64,000 nt of DNA, taken from NCBI RefSeq assembly GCF_018282095.1, contig NZ_CP074126.1, positions 3,762,341-3,826,340 on the forward strand, in the 5' to 3' direction. Under the pieces are notes generated by a model. The model ran no database searches. It saw only the letters and a program-made list of their open reading frames with translations, and was not told the DNA's origin. The position numbers and the translations under genes are program-made. This document shows, one piece after another, positions 43,640-52,322 of the stretch; the first letter of the stretch is position 1; every line of letters starts with the position of its first letter. This stretch comes from Pseudovibrio brasiliensis (GTDB lineage: Bacteria > Pseudomonadota > Alphaproteobacteria > Rhizobiales > Stappiaceae).

Positions 43640-45993
43640 CGCCGCTCCTCCATTTCAATCATGTGCGCAGTCGACACCGAGTTGCTACAGACTAGAGAGA
43701 TCTCAAGTGGTTCCATACCAGAAACAGGAAGATCAAGATGCAAATCTCCGGCCTGTGAAGTTTGGACCTCATCACTCAGCAGGACGGTCTCCCCATGCTT
43801 CACTTCCAAGCGGTAGGAAAGTGCAGAAAGCCCATGAAACTGAAACTCACCAACGCCAAACCCAAAGCTGCGAAACCTAATGTGGCAAGGCTCAGCCCGC
43901 CAATCATAAACCTGCCATCGCGCCTCTGAGATACTGACAACAGACACCGCACCGGCCGTGTCTCTCTTCGCAAGCACAATCTCTGGAACGCGCGCGGAAG
44001 GATCAAGCGAGACATAGAGAGACGTCTGATAGTGCTTCGAGCCGATCACACCAGCGCTCTTTGACAGATCAACCTGCCATTGCTCCGCATCATCAAATCG
44101 GAATGTCTGCAAATTGCCTCGTTTCAGAACCAGCCAGCTTCGCTCACCTGTCTGATAAAGCTTTGCATCAAAGAAGCTGTTCGCGATCGCTGCATATTGC
44201 GAAGCAAAAATTGGCAGATAAGCCCCATCCCTTGCTCGATCCAGATGCTTTTTCACAGCCCGCAATGACGCATCATGCTCAGCTGAGTAGGTATGGTAGT
44301 AGACATTGTAAGGCCTTAACCTCATCGGGCTCTCAGTATTATCAACGGTCTGATGTAACTGAGAAAACCCATAGAACGGTCCGGTCCAGTCGTTCGTATA
44401 CGTGTTCTCGTTACTCGCAACCGCATAGATCTGTCGCTCTGCACCCACTTGCCGCGATAATGGCGCAACATAACTGAGAGACGGCCAATCCCGGTCAAAC
44501 CGCGTATCACCACCATTCATGTTGTAAACGCCCAGCTCACGCGTATAGGCAAGCGCCTCCTCAAAGGGCTGTGTATCCCCTGACCACAAAAACAGCTTCG
44601 CCTGTTTGCCCTCCGGCGCATAACGCTCTGCTTGTTGCAGCGAACCACCTATCTCGCCAATCAGCGAAAACGGTTTGCGCATGTAATAACGCGGCATCGC
44701 CACGTTCTGGGCCAGATACTTTTTGAAGGATGATTTGCCACTTTCACCAAAGAACCGACGGGATAACCAACTCACAGGTCCTTCAGCCGCCGGAGTCTTG
44801 GCAACGTTTTTCTCCTGTATGAGAGCCAGCTCTTTCTCACGGTCGTAGTCCCTGTAAAAAGCCCAATGAAACGGATGCGAATGCGTGTGGCTCGCCACTT
44901 CCACCTGAGGAAGGGCGAACAACTCTCTCACCAGATCAACACCCCGATCATCCCCACCTTCGCTCTTGTCGACATCAGCAGTCACAAGACCATAAGTCAC
45001 CGGAAGATCAGGATAAGGTTCAATCAGTTCCCGCAGCATGACTTCACCCGAAAGCACTTGTTGATCCCGATACTTGGCTCCGTAAGAGACGTTGTTCCAG
45101 CCATCTCCATCAATATGAGAAAAGTAAATCCGCCGCCCCATCAACGTGGAGGTGTCCGGGATTGGAAACAAGCTTCGCCCAAGAGCGCACTGCAGAAATC
45201 CGATGGGATCAATCAGCCACTTATGGCGGTTCAGCACATCATTCCTGGCAATCGCAAAGCCAGATTGAACATAAGCCCCCCCAGCCCCAATAAACGCCAG
45301 TTGCGTTCGTTTTGCACCAAGCCGTTCTGGCGGGCGAACAGAAGCAACAGAAAGGCCATCCGCAGAAATCTGCGAGACCAATGAGTACCCCGGCAGGATC
45401 TTGTAAAACGGCCGTTCAAACTCCATCAACTCTGAGTGCAGTTGGAGATCTAATGACCCACTCGTCAGCAGAACAAATCCAGTCTCAAACCGCAGACCCA
45501 AATGCTTCAGAAACGAGTTTAGAACAACCCGATTATCCCGCAGATTCTTTATCCCGGTCTCTCCGAACACCAGAAACCGCCGCCCAGCACGAGCTTGTTC
45601 CTCTGCCCAGGCAAAATACCGGTGTGGATCAGCCAATGCCCCCTGAAACCACGTGACCACCGCCGAAGCATTTTCCAAGTCTTCCACCTCAGGCAACCCA
45701 GCATTCACATCCAGATAGCGGATCGAATACCCGAGATGGTTCAGAGGCATTTCAAGGAAGTTATGTATCGCCGTTGCAGATGGCTCAGCTTCTCGAAGGC
45801 TGTCGTAGATCCCGATGATCTCACGTTTCACCATCGCAGCCTGCGAATTATTGATGAAACATACAAAGCCAAGCACACCGAAACCGTACAAAATAAGGGC
45901 GCCAAGCTGCCTAGTAATTCTAGCTAAAAACAATTGCCAGATACCTTCAATATGGAAGGGATATAAAGAACAACTGCTACGCACTTCACACAT
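43636..45993 (-). CDS. PelA-like polysaccharide deacetylase lacking the hydrolase domain
   Basis: In Pseudomonas PelA is a periplasmic enzyme with a glycoside hydrolase domain (GH166) at the N-terminus and a deacetylase domain (CE18). This 785-residue protein keeps the later part. It begins with a signal/anchor helix (LILYGFGVLGFVCFI) and a flavodoxin-like region (VVTWFQGALADP, VFGETGIKNLRD). The deacetylase domain has YFSHIDGDGWNN with the catalytic and metal Asp, and ASHTHSHPFHW with metal-binding His. A beta-sandwich tail follows. A GH114-like protein at 51214-52113 may supply the missing hydrolase. I see no clear ribosome-binding site at the chosen ATG; an internal start is possible. Confidence 0.78.
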   Translation of the reverse strand: MCEVRSSCSLYPFHIEGIWQLFLARITRQLGALILYGFGVLGFVCFINNSQAAMVKREIIGIYDSLREAEPSATAIHNFLEMPLNHLGYSIRYLDVNAGLPEVEDLENASAVVTWFQGALADPHRYFAWAEEQARAGRRFLVFGETGIKNLRDNRVVLNSFLKHLGLRFETGFVLLTSGSLDLQLHSELMEFERPFYKILPGYSLVSQISADGLSVASVRPPERLGAKRTQLAFIGAGGAYVQSGFAIARNDVLNRHKWLIDPIGFLQCALGRSLFPIPDTSTLMGRRIYFSHIDGDGWNNVSYGAKYRDQQVLSGEVMLRELIEPYPDLPVTYGLVTADVDKSEGGDDRGVDLVRELFALPQVEVASHTHSHPFHWAFYRDYDREKELALIQEKNVAKTPAAEGPVSWLSRRFFGESGKSSFKKYLAQNVAMPRYYMRKPFSLIGEIGGSLQQAERYAPEGKQAKLFLWSGDTQPFEEALAYTRELGVYNMNGGDTRFDRDWPSLSYVAPLSRQVGAERQIYAVASNENTYTNDWTGPFYGFSQLHQTVDNTESPMRLRPYNVYYHTYSAEHDASLRAVKKHLDRARDGAYLPIFASQYAAIANSFFDAKLYQTGERSWLVLKRGNLQTFRFDDAEQWQVDLSKSAGVIGSKHYQTSLYVSLDPSARVPEIVLAKRDTAGAVSVVSISEARWQVYDWRAEPCHIRFRSFGFGVGEFQFHGLSALSYRLEVKHGETVLLSDEVQTSQAGDLHLDLPVSGMEPLEISLVCSNSVSTAHMIEMEERR

Positions 45994-46004
45994 CCAGAAG
46001 ACAC

Positions 46005-46035
46005 CAATAAGTAAGTTAAGACTGAATACTTATTG
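46005..46035. promoter_or_regulatory. Palindrome in the divergent pel promoter region
   Basis: CAATAAGTA and TACTTATTG are perfect 9-base inverted arms with 13 bases between them, giving 22 bp centre to centre (two helical turns). It lies in the 198-bp gap between the divergent pel genes and could be an operator shared by both. Confidence 0.5.
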
Positions 46036-46191
46036 CAAACAAATCATTCCAAATCCAACCCAGAACCTAATACCCTCACTTTCCATAGAGTTGAATATAA
46101 ATAAAACAGCAAGTAAATATTTCCGGCCACGAACAGAGATTTAAACTTCCGACTATACTGCATATTTTTACAATAGGAATATTTATTCACG

Positions 46192-47250
46192 ATGTATTCG
46201 GATCAGTATTTTTCAAGTGATGTGCGACCAACAAAGAAGAAAAAGTCAGCACCGGAAAAGCGCTTTTATCTGCTGGAAGTCGCAGTGCTCTTCGCACCGT
46301 TTCCAGTTCTGGCTTCCATGCATCCCGAGTTACTAATCTGGAGCATCGCCCCCAGTCCACTCTGGATCCCTATCATCATCGCAAGCAGCATCTTCGGAAC
46401 CCGCTCCGGCATTCTCTCTGCATTAACCGCCCTCGCCCTCACGCTTTGGTACGTGCCTCCGCAACCCATCGGGGGGCAGAACTTCTTTGAATACTTCACG
46501 ACCACAGGCCTGGAACCAACCCTTTGGCTCCTCACCGCAATCATCTTCGGCGAGTTCAGAACCTCCCTCCTGCGTAAAAATCAGCGACTTCAAAACCAGC
46601 TGACACAAGCACTTGGACAGCGGGACACGATCTCGGACTACTGCACCACGCTCACCATGGAGGCAGAAAACCTGCAAAGCCGCATCGCCTCCATGGAAAC
46701 AACAAGTCCGGTAAGTGTTTTCAAAAGTATCGACAGGTTGAGCACGCTGCATCTGAAGAACAGCCCTAAACAACTGGACATCGCACTCGGCAATCTGATT
46801 GGAGCCACAAAGTTCAGCCTCTTCAGCTACACCAGCGATCACTTGGATCTGGTGCACTCCAACATCGCAACTTCCTCAGGAGTGGCATCTCATAGCGCAC
46901 AACAAGAGCAAACGTGGCTGATCAATCATCTGGAAATGACCGAAATCACTGGGAACACCCAGCAGGTCATCACGCACACCCCCAAAGGCAGTTTGGTCCT
47001 GTTGCTGAAAGCTTCCGATGTGACCAATCCAAAGCCGGATCACGAGATCTTGCAGGGCGCAATCATCTTCCACCAGCTTGAACAGCACGTGCTGGAAGAA
47101 GACACCACAATCCTCTTGGAAACAATCGGCAAGTCACTGGCCCAAAGCCTTGCAAACCACAACGCTGAAAAGGCACCGGACAATCTCATCTCACTTTACT
47201 CAATAAACACACCGCCTAAGAGCAACAGACTCGACAACTCGGTGCTGTAA
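46192..47250 (+). CDS. pelD: PelD-like inner-membrane protein without GGDEF domain
   Basis: PelD is the c-di-GMP receptor that turns on Pel synthesis in Pseudomonas; it has four membrane helices, a GAF domain and a degenerate GGDEF domain with an RxxD site. This 352-residue protein shows four hydrophobic segments (FYLLEVAVLFAPFPVLA, LWIPIIIASSIFG, ILSALTALALTLWYV, LEPTLWLLTAIIFGE), a coiled-coil and a GAF-like domain (about residues 185-325). It then ends after a short tail, so the GGDEF domain is absent. The next gene is pelE, starting directly after the stop codon. Confidence 0.75.
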   Translation: MYSDQYFSSDVRPTKKKKSAPEKRFYLLEVAVLFAPFPVLASMHPELLIWSIAPSPLWIPIIIASSIFGTRSGILSALTALALTLWYVPPQPIGGQNFFEYFTTTGLEPTLWLLTAIIFGEFRTSLLRKNQRLQNQLTQALGQRDTISDYCTTLTMEAENLQSRIASMETTSPVSVFKSIDRLSTLHLKNSPKQLDIALGNLIGATKFSLFSYTSDHLDLVHSNIATSSGVASHSAQQEQTWLINHLEMTEITGNTQQVITHTPKGSLVLLLKASDVTNPKPDHEILQGAIIFHQLEQHVLEEDTTILLETIGKSLAQSLANHNAEKAPDNLISLYSINTPPKSNRLDNSVL

Positions 47251-48237
47251 ATGTCTGATCTTGTCATCACGGAGAAAGCCACCAAAGCTGCGCCTTTCAG
47301 CCTCTCCATCTTTCTACTGCCGGCAATCATCGCAACTGCAACACTCATTGAGGTGTGGTTCATCTGGCAGATCAGAGAGCAGCAAAGCTTCCTTCTCCCC
47401 GCAATCGGCTTTCACTGCCTCGCTGCACTGCTTTGCAAACTGATACTGAGAAACGTCCGCAGCCCAGCGTTCGCACTGTTCGATTTCAGCATCTTTCTGT
47501 TTGCCTTACTCGGGCCATTAGGAGGCTTAATCGCCTCTGTTCTCATGCAGCTTGAAAAACACAAACCCGACGCTCACGTAGCTGATTGGCATAAAACACT
47601 CACACTTGATGAACCACCTGCCTCTCAGCAGGAGGATATCTTTAGCAAGATCATGAGCAATCGCTCACTGGATATGACCAACAGCTCCCTCAAGCCCTTC
47701 CAGAAGATCTTCTCCTCCGACAATACGCAGGAAATCAAACGCGCACTCTCCATCATCACTCTCAAATACAAGCCGGAGCTGCTGGAGTTTCTTCAGGCTG
47801 CTCTCAAGAATGATAAGCCAGAGATCCGCGTGCAGGCAGCAGCTGTCTACACCAAACTCAAACAACGCTTTCAGGATAACATCTCCAACTCAATCACCTT
47901 CCCCGAAGACGACACAACAGAGCACCGACGAGAAGCCATCTCCCGGTTGGAGGCAGCGGGCCTTTCACAGCTCATCGACAAATCTCAACGGGATCAAGTC
48001 ACAGCAACTCTGCGAAAACTGCTGAAAACAGATGTCCGCCCGGAAGCAGAAAGAGCTTTAACCGTCTTACGAGCCGACCGCCTCATTCAAAAGGGTGCAC
48101 TGAAAGAAGCCCAGCTCTGCCTCAAGCCACTGGTACGCATCAAGGATCCTGAAGCCACAGCGCTCAACCAGAGAATTTCTGCCAAGCTCAACAAAAGAGC
48201 CATTTTGCCCGCACGAGAGCACGCTCTGATCAACTGA
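47251..48237 (+). CDS. pelE: PelE-like protein
   Basis: The 328-residue product is close in size to Pseudomonas PelE (about 329). It has two or three N-terminal membrane helices (PFSLSIFLLPAIIATATLI, FALFDFSIFLFALLGPLGGL) and a cytoplasmic helical-repeat region (KFKPELLEFLQAALKN-like, DVRPEAERALTVLRADRLI). PelE binds PelD/PelF in the membrane synthase complex. Identification relies on position between pelD and pelF and on domain layout. Confidence 0.75.
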   Translation: MSDLVITEKATKAAPFSLSIFLLPAIIATATLIEVWFIWQIREQQSFLLPAIGFHCLAALLCKLILRNVRSPAFALFDFSIFLFALLGPLGGLIASVLMQLEKHKPDAHVADWHKTLTLDEPPASQQEDIFSKIMSNRSLDMTNSSLKPFQKIFSSDNTQEIKRALSIITLKYKPELLEFLQAALKNDKPEIRVQAAAVYTKLKQRFQDNISNSITFPEDDTTEHRREAISRLEAAGLSQLIDKSQRDQVTATLRKLLKTDVRPEAERALTVLRADRLIQKGALKEAQLCLKPLVRIKDPEATALNQRISAKLNKRAILPAREHALIN

Positions 48238-48238
48238 A

Positions 48239-49762
48239 ATGGTGAGTAACATGCGTTCCAATCCCACAGCAGATGTCTGCATAATCGTTGAGGGCTGCTA
48301 CCCTTATGTGGCTGGCGGCGTATCTTCTTGGATCAACTGGCTTATCTCTGGCCTGCCAGACCTGACTTTTTCAGTGGTTGCCGTGCTTTCCAGCTCTCAA
48401 AACGGTACTCCTAAGTACAAGCTGCCCTCCAACGTCATCGAGTATCAGGAGCTCGCTCTTTTCGATATTCACGATCCCCAACCTGCTCCTGATTATGGCT
48501 CAGCCAGCATCAACGAAATCTCACGCGAACTCCGGGCCTTCCTGAAGAATGGCAGCAAAGCAAGGCTTTATGATCTGGACCGTCTGGTGAATTCTGCCTC
48601 CCGTCCGTGGACAATAAATCAGCTGACAAACTCTGATCTCACTTGGAATGTCATTTGCCAGATGTACGAGGAGATCCTGCCGGAGACATCGTTTCATCAT
48701 TTCTTTTGGGCATGGTACACGCTATTTGGCGGTCTGTTCGCCGTGCTCAAAGCGCCCATTCCCAAAGCCAAGGCCTACCACACAATCTCAACTGGCTATG
48801 CTGGCCTGTTCGCAGCAAGAGCAGCCGTAAGCACTGGCGCACCGGCCATTATCACCGAACATGGCATCTATACCAACGAGCGCCGGATCGAGATCCTCCT
48901 TGCCGATTGGATTGAAGACAGCATCAACAAAGGCTTCTCACTGGACGACCCTAGGCTGGACCTTCGTGATTTATGGATCACCGCCTTCGAATCCTTCGCT
49001 CGGTGTTGCTACAACTGCTGTTCAGACATCACCACACTCTATAAAGACAACCAGCTGATGCAGCTTTCTCAGGGTGCATGCCAGAGCAAAATGCAAGTGA
49101 TCCCAAACGGGATAGATCTCAACAAGTTCAGTGCAATACCGGCGAGGCAGGACAATCACAAACCCACAGTCGCTCTCATTGGGCGAGTTGTTGCAATCAA
49201 AGATGTGAAGAGTTTCATCCACGCAGTTGCCTTGCTTCAGGAAGAACTTCCCAGTGTGGAAGCGCTCATTCTTGGCCCAACCGATGAAGAACCAGCGTAC
49301 TTTGAGGAATGCAAAACGCTCGTCTCTCAGCTGCAACTTGAAAAAACAATCACCTTCACAGGCCCGGTCAACATCGCAGAGTATTTGCCCTCCATCGACC
49401 TTGTCGCGCTGACCAGTCTCAGTGAAGCCCAGCCTCTTGTTCTTCTGGAAGCAGGCGCGGCAAGCATCCCTTGCGTCGCAACAGATGTCGGTTCCTGCCG
49501 GGAAGTGCTCGAAGGTCGCTCAGATGATCCAGAACCACTTGGCGCCGGCGGCATCATCACGGAGCTGGTCTCCCCGTTCGCAACAGCACAAGCCATGGCC
49601 AACCTATTGAATGATCACAGCGTGCGACAACAATATGGTGCACAACTGCGCAAGCGTATTGAGCGGGACTACAACGAGCATCAGGCCCTCAGCTCCTACA
49701 GGGACTTGTACACCCGCAACTTCAACAGAACAGCTGAACAAGAATGCCGACTGTTCGCTTAA
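48239..49762 (+). CDS. pelF: PelF-like glycosyltransferase (GT4)
   Basis: PelF is the cytosolic polymerase that builds the galactosamine-rich Pel chain from UDP-sugars. The 507-residue product has the PelF start (IVEGCYPYVAGGVSSWINWL), EHGIYTNERRIEIL, the nucleotide-sugar region VIPNGIDLNKF, VALIGRVVAIKDVKSFIHA and the EAQPLVLLEAGAASIP (Ex7E) motif of GT4. The ATG overlaps closely with the pelE end. A second Met four codons on (MRSNP) has GGTGAG upstream and may be the real start. Confidence 0.9.
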   Translation: MVSNMRSNPTADVCIIVEGCYPYVAGGVSSWINWLISGLPDLTFSVVAVLSSSQNGTPKYKLPSNVIEYQELALFDIHDPQPAPDYGSASINEISRELRAFLKNGSKARLYDLDRLVNSASRPWTINQLTNSDLTWNVICQMYEEILPETSFHHFFWAWYTLFGGLFAVLKAPIPKAKAYHTISTGYAGLFAARAAVSTGAPAIITEHGIYTNERRIEILLADWIEDSINKGFSLDDPRLDLRDLWITAFESFARCCYNCCSDITTLYKDNQLMQLSQGACQSKMQVIPNGIDLNKFSAIPARQDNHKPTVALIGRVVAIKDVKSFIHAVALLQEELPSVEALILGPTDEEPAYFEECKTLVSQLQLEKTITFTGPVNIAEYLPSIDLVALTSLSEAQPLVLLEAGAASIPCVATDVGSCREVLEGRSDDPEPLGAGGIITELVSPFATAQAMANLLNDHSVRQQYGAQLRKRIERDYNEHQALSSYRDLYTRNFNRTAEQECRLFA

Positions 49763-49795
49763 AGCCCAACACCAAACCTTTCCCGGAGATTTCAG

Positions 49796-51217
49796 ATGGC
49801 AGGCATAGGCTTTGAGCTGCAGCGACTAACACACAAAGGCGATATGACATCTCATATGCGGGCGATCTTTCACGCAAGCATGGTCATCGCTGGCCCCTGG
49901 CTCATGTTCATTTTCTGCATTCTGTTCATCTCACTCCTGACAGAGCAGAAACTCGGTCTGCCCATGCTGACCAGTTTCAGAACCAAGCTGATTTACATTT
50001 TGGGGATCTCGCTGTTGACGAGCGCACCTGTTCTGATCCTTGCAATCAGAATGGCTTCAGACGCCATCTACTTCGGAAAGTTCCACCTCATCCCGCAGCT
50101 CTACCTGAGCGCCCTCTACACCTCCTCCCTCCTGACTACCATTGTAGCTGCCCCAACTCTGTTCGTGCTGCTGAACGTTCCACTTATAGAACTGTTGGCA
50201 ATCATCATCTCTTGCATCATCGCCAACCTTCTTTGGATCGCACTGAGCTTCAGTTCCAGCCTTCAAAACTACAAAAGCGTAAGCCTTTCCTTCGCAACTG
50301 GGCTGCTTCTAACAATATCATTGGTCATCTACAGCACCGCCCACCATCCCAGCGAGCTTCACTTACTGCTGGCTTTCAGTCTCGGCTTCCTGCTCTGTTT
50401 CATATGGCTGTCCATCCAGGTCCTCTTCACGTTCCCGGCATCCAGCTACATTTTCAAAGAGACCCGGGAGTATCTAACTGGCGCGTTCAAACTCTATTGG
50501 CCGCTTGCTCTGGCAGCGACTTTCAACATCAGCGCTTTGTGGGTGGATAAGATCATCATCTGGCAAAGTCATGAAGGGCAGTTGCTTCCAAGCGGTTTGC
50601 GGCATGCTCCCGCCTACGACAGTTCCATTTTTATCGCCCAGCTCATCCTCATCCCACCGCTCGCACTCTTTCTGATCGAGGCGGAAACGAACTTCTTCCG
50701 CAACTTCAGGTCTTACATCCGAACGATCACCGGGCACGGCACACTGTTTGACATTCGCGCCAAATCACAGGAACTGAAAACAGAAGCAATCTACACCCTT
50801 GGCCGCCTCACTTTGATCCAGCTGGGTCTGTGTGCGTTGCTTATCTTGTTTTCGCCGCTGGTCGTCGAGTATCTGAACTTCGAGTATCGGCAAGCCGCGA
50901 TCATTCGCATTGCTGCTGCCAGTGTTCTCTTTCAATTCGTGTTTTTCGCGGCATCAACCACACTCATTTTCATCAATCGAAATATGGAGAACATGCTGCT
51001 GCAACTGGCATTTCTGCTGCTCAACGCAGTCTGCACCTATGCCACGCTATACCTGCCAACTGAGTATTTGGGGTTTGGCTACTTCGTTGCCTGCCTATCA
51101 GCCAGTTTCCTCGCAGTAGCTACACTTCAAAATGCATTTGGCAGGCTGGATCAACACATCTTCTTTCAGGCGCGTCTCTCCCTGCGGCCCAACAGCTGGT
51201 ATGAAGCACTGCGCTAA
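49796..51217 (+). CDS. pelG: PelG-like polysaccharide transporter (MOP superfamily)
   Basis: The 473-residue product is an inner-membrane protein with about twelve hydrophobic segments, close in size to Pseudomonas PelG (456). Its start MAGIGFELQRLTHKGDM is characteristic of PelG. It exports the growing chain together with PelD/E/F. The gene has GGAG before the ATG. Its 3' end overlaps the convergent hydrolase gene by four bases. Confidence 0.9.
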   Translation: MAGIGFELQRLTHKGDMTSHMRAIFHASMVIAGPWLMFIFCILFISLLTEQKLGLPMLTSFRTKLIYILGISLLTSAPVLILAIRMASDAIYFGKFHLIPQLYLSALYTSSLLTTIVAAPTLFVLLNVPLIELLAIIISCIIANLLWIALSFSSSLQNYKSVSLSFATGLLLTISLVIYSTAHHPSELHLLLAFSLGFLLCFIWLSIQVLFTFPASSYIFKETREYLTGAFKLYWPLALAATFNISALWVDKIIIWQSHEGQLLPSGLRHAPAYDSSIFIAQLILIPPLALFLIEAETNFFRNFRSYIRTITGHGTLFDIRAKSQELKTEAIYTLGRLTLIQLGLCALLILFSPLVVEYLNFEYRQAAIIRIAAASVLFQFVFFAASTTLIFINRNMENMLLQLAFLLLNAVCTYATLYLPTEYLGFGYFVACLSASFLAVATLQNAFGRLDQHIFFQARLSLRPNSWYEALR

Positions 51218-52113
51218 AAGGCGACCAATGTATCGAGTGGTCTGCGGGTAAAGAGGGAAATCACGCCAAGCTCATCCAGTTCTTGACTTGCACGCTGGCG
51301 TTTGCCGGTCTCATCAAGGTATTCAATAACAAACACCGAAAGACCATCATCACGTCCCTCTTTCAGGAACCCCCAACTCCAGTCAATCAGCTGAGAACCG
51401 TTTCGTGCGCCATCTTCATAAGCACCATAAAGCAGATCTTCCTTGCTGATGCCGTCAATTTCGCCACGATATTCTGGATACTTCAAAAGCTCTTCGCCGT
51501 TCTGGGAAACGACAATAAATCCAGGAGCCTGCGCCTTCGCCAGCCGGGAAATTTTCCCAACAAACTCAACCATATTCGCCTGCGCATCCGTCCGGTCTTT
51601 GTAACGCTGAAACACATCAACGCCATCCAGATACACTCCGTCATAACCAGCTGAAATGATGTGCTTGAGATAAGCCATGATCAGCCCTTGCCACTCAGGC
51701 TGCCAGAACTTGACGGTGTAATTGCCAGGCCAGTTCGGGTTCTCGTCACCAAGCCAGTCCGGCGGATTTGCCTGCCAGCTATCCTTCCAGTAATCGCGAT
51801 AATCTTCGGCTTCACCAATGCTCAGATAAGCAAGCACAAGCCGACGCGATCCATCAGTTTTTTGCTTGGCTTTCGCCACTTCATAACGGGAAAAACGCCC
51901 CAGCGCGGTGCCATCCTTGGAGTAGTCAATCACCACCAGATCAAGGTCAGATTGATGGATTTTTTTGATCTCAATATCCTGAAGCTGAACGCCCCACTTT
52001 GACACGTCATTCAAAGGCGCTTGCATCTCTTCCACCTTATCGCTGGAGCAGCTTAAAAGAAAAACAAGAGGAGAGAACGCGACAACGGCGAGGACAAACC
52101 TGAGGTAAAACAT
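51214..52113 (-). CDS. GH114-like endo-alpha-1,4-polygalactosaminidase lipoprotein
   Basis: The 299-residue product has a lipoprotein signal peptide with lipobox LLSC (FSPLVFLLSCSSDKV). The mature protein shows the TM1410/GH114 family motifs WGVQLQDIEIKKI, DLVVIDYSKDG, AYLSIGEAEDYR, and AGYDGVYLDGVDVF; such enzymes cleave alpha-1,4-linked galactosamine polymers, and the PelA hydrolase domain belongs to the related GH166. It is divergent from torS and convergent with pelG. I start at MFYLRFVLA, which has GGAG upstream; ten codons more are open. Lipid anchor and location near Pel suggest action at the outer membrane or in the periplasm. Confidence 0.82.
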   Translation of the reverse strand: MFYLRFVLAVVAFSPLVFLLSCSSDKVEEMQAPLNDVSKWGVQLQDIEIKKIHQSDLDLVVIDYSKDGTALGRFSRYEVAKAKQKTDGSRRLVLAYLSIGEAEDYRDYWKDSWQANPPDWLGDENPNWPGNYTVKFWQPEWQGLIMAYLKHIISAGYDGVYLDGVDVFQRYKDRTDAQANMVEFVGKISRLAKAQAPGFIVVSQNGEELLKYPEYRGEIDGISKEDLLYGAYEDGARNGSQLIDWSWGFLKEGRDDGLSVFVIEYLDETGKRQRASQELDELGVISLFTRRPLDTLVAF

Positions 52114-52322
52114 CGGCGCTCCATGCAGCAGGCCCCACACCATATGCCCACCTAAAACAAAGCGCTATGCCTATTCTTTCTTATGAAAATTTCTCAGGTC
52201 TACATCTCAGCAGAAGCTCACTTCACATCATCCCCCCTCTCCCTGAGACATGTTGTCTTGCGGCTATGTAGAGAGTTGCCCTTATCCCCTCCTCGCAGAT
52301 AGTCACGAATGATGAGGAACAG

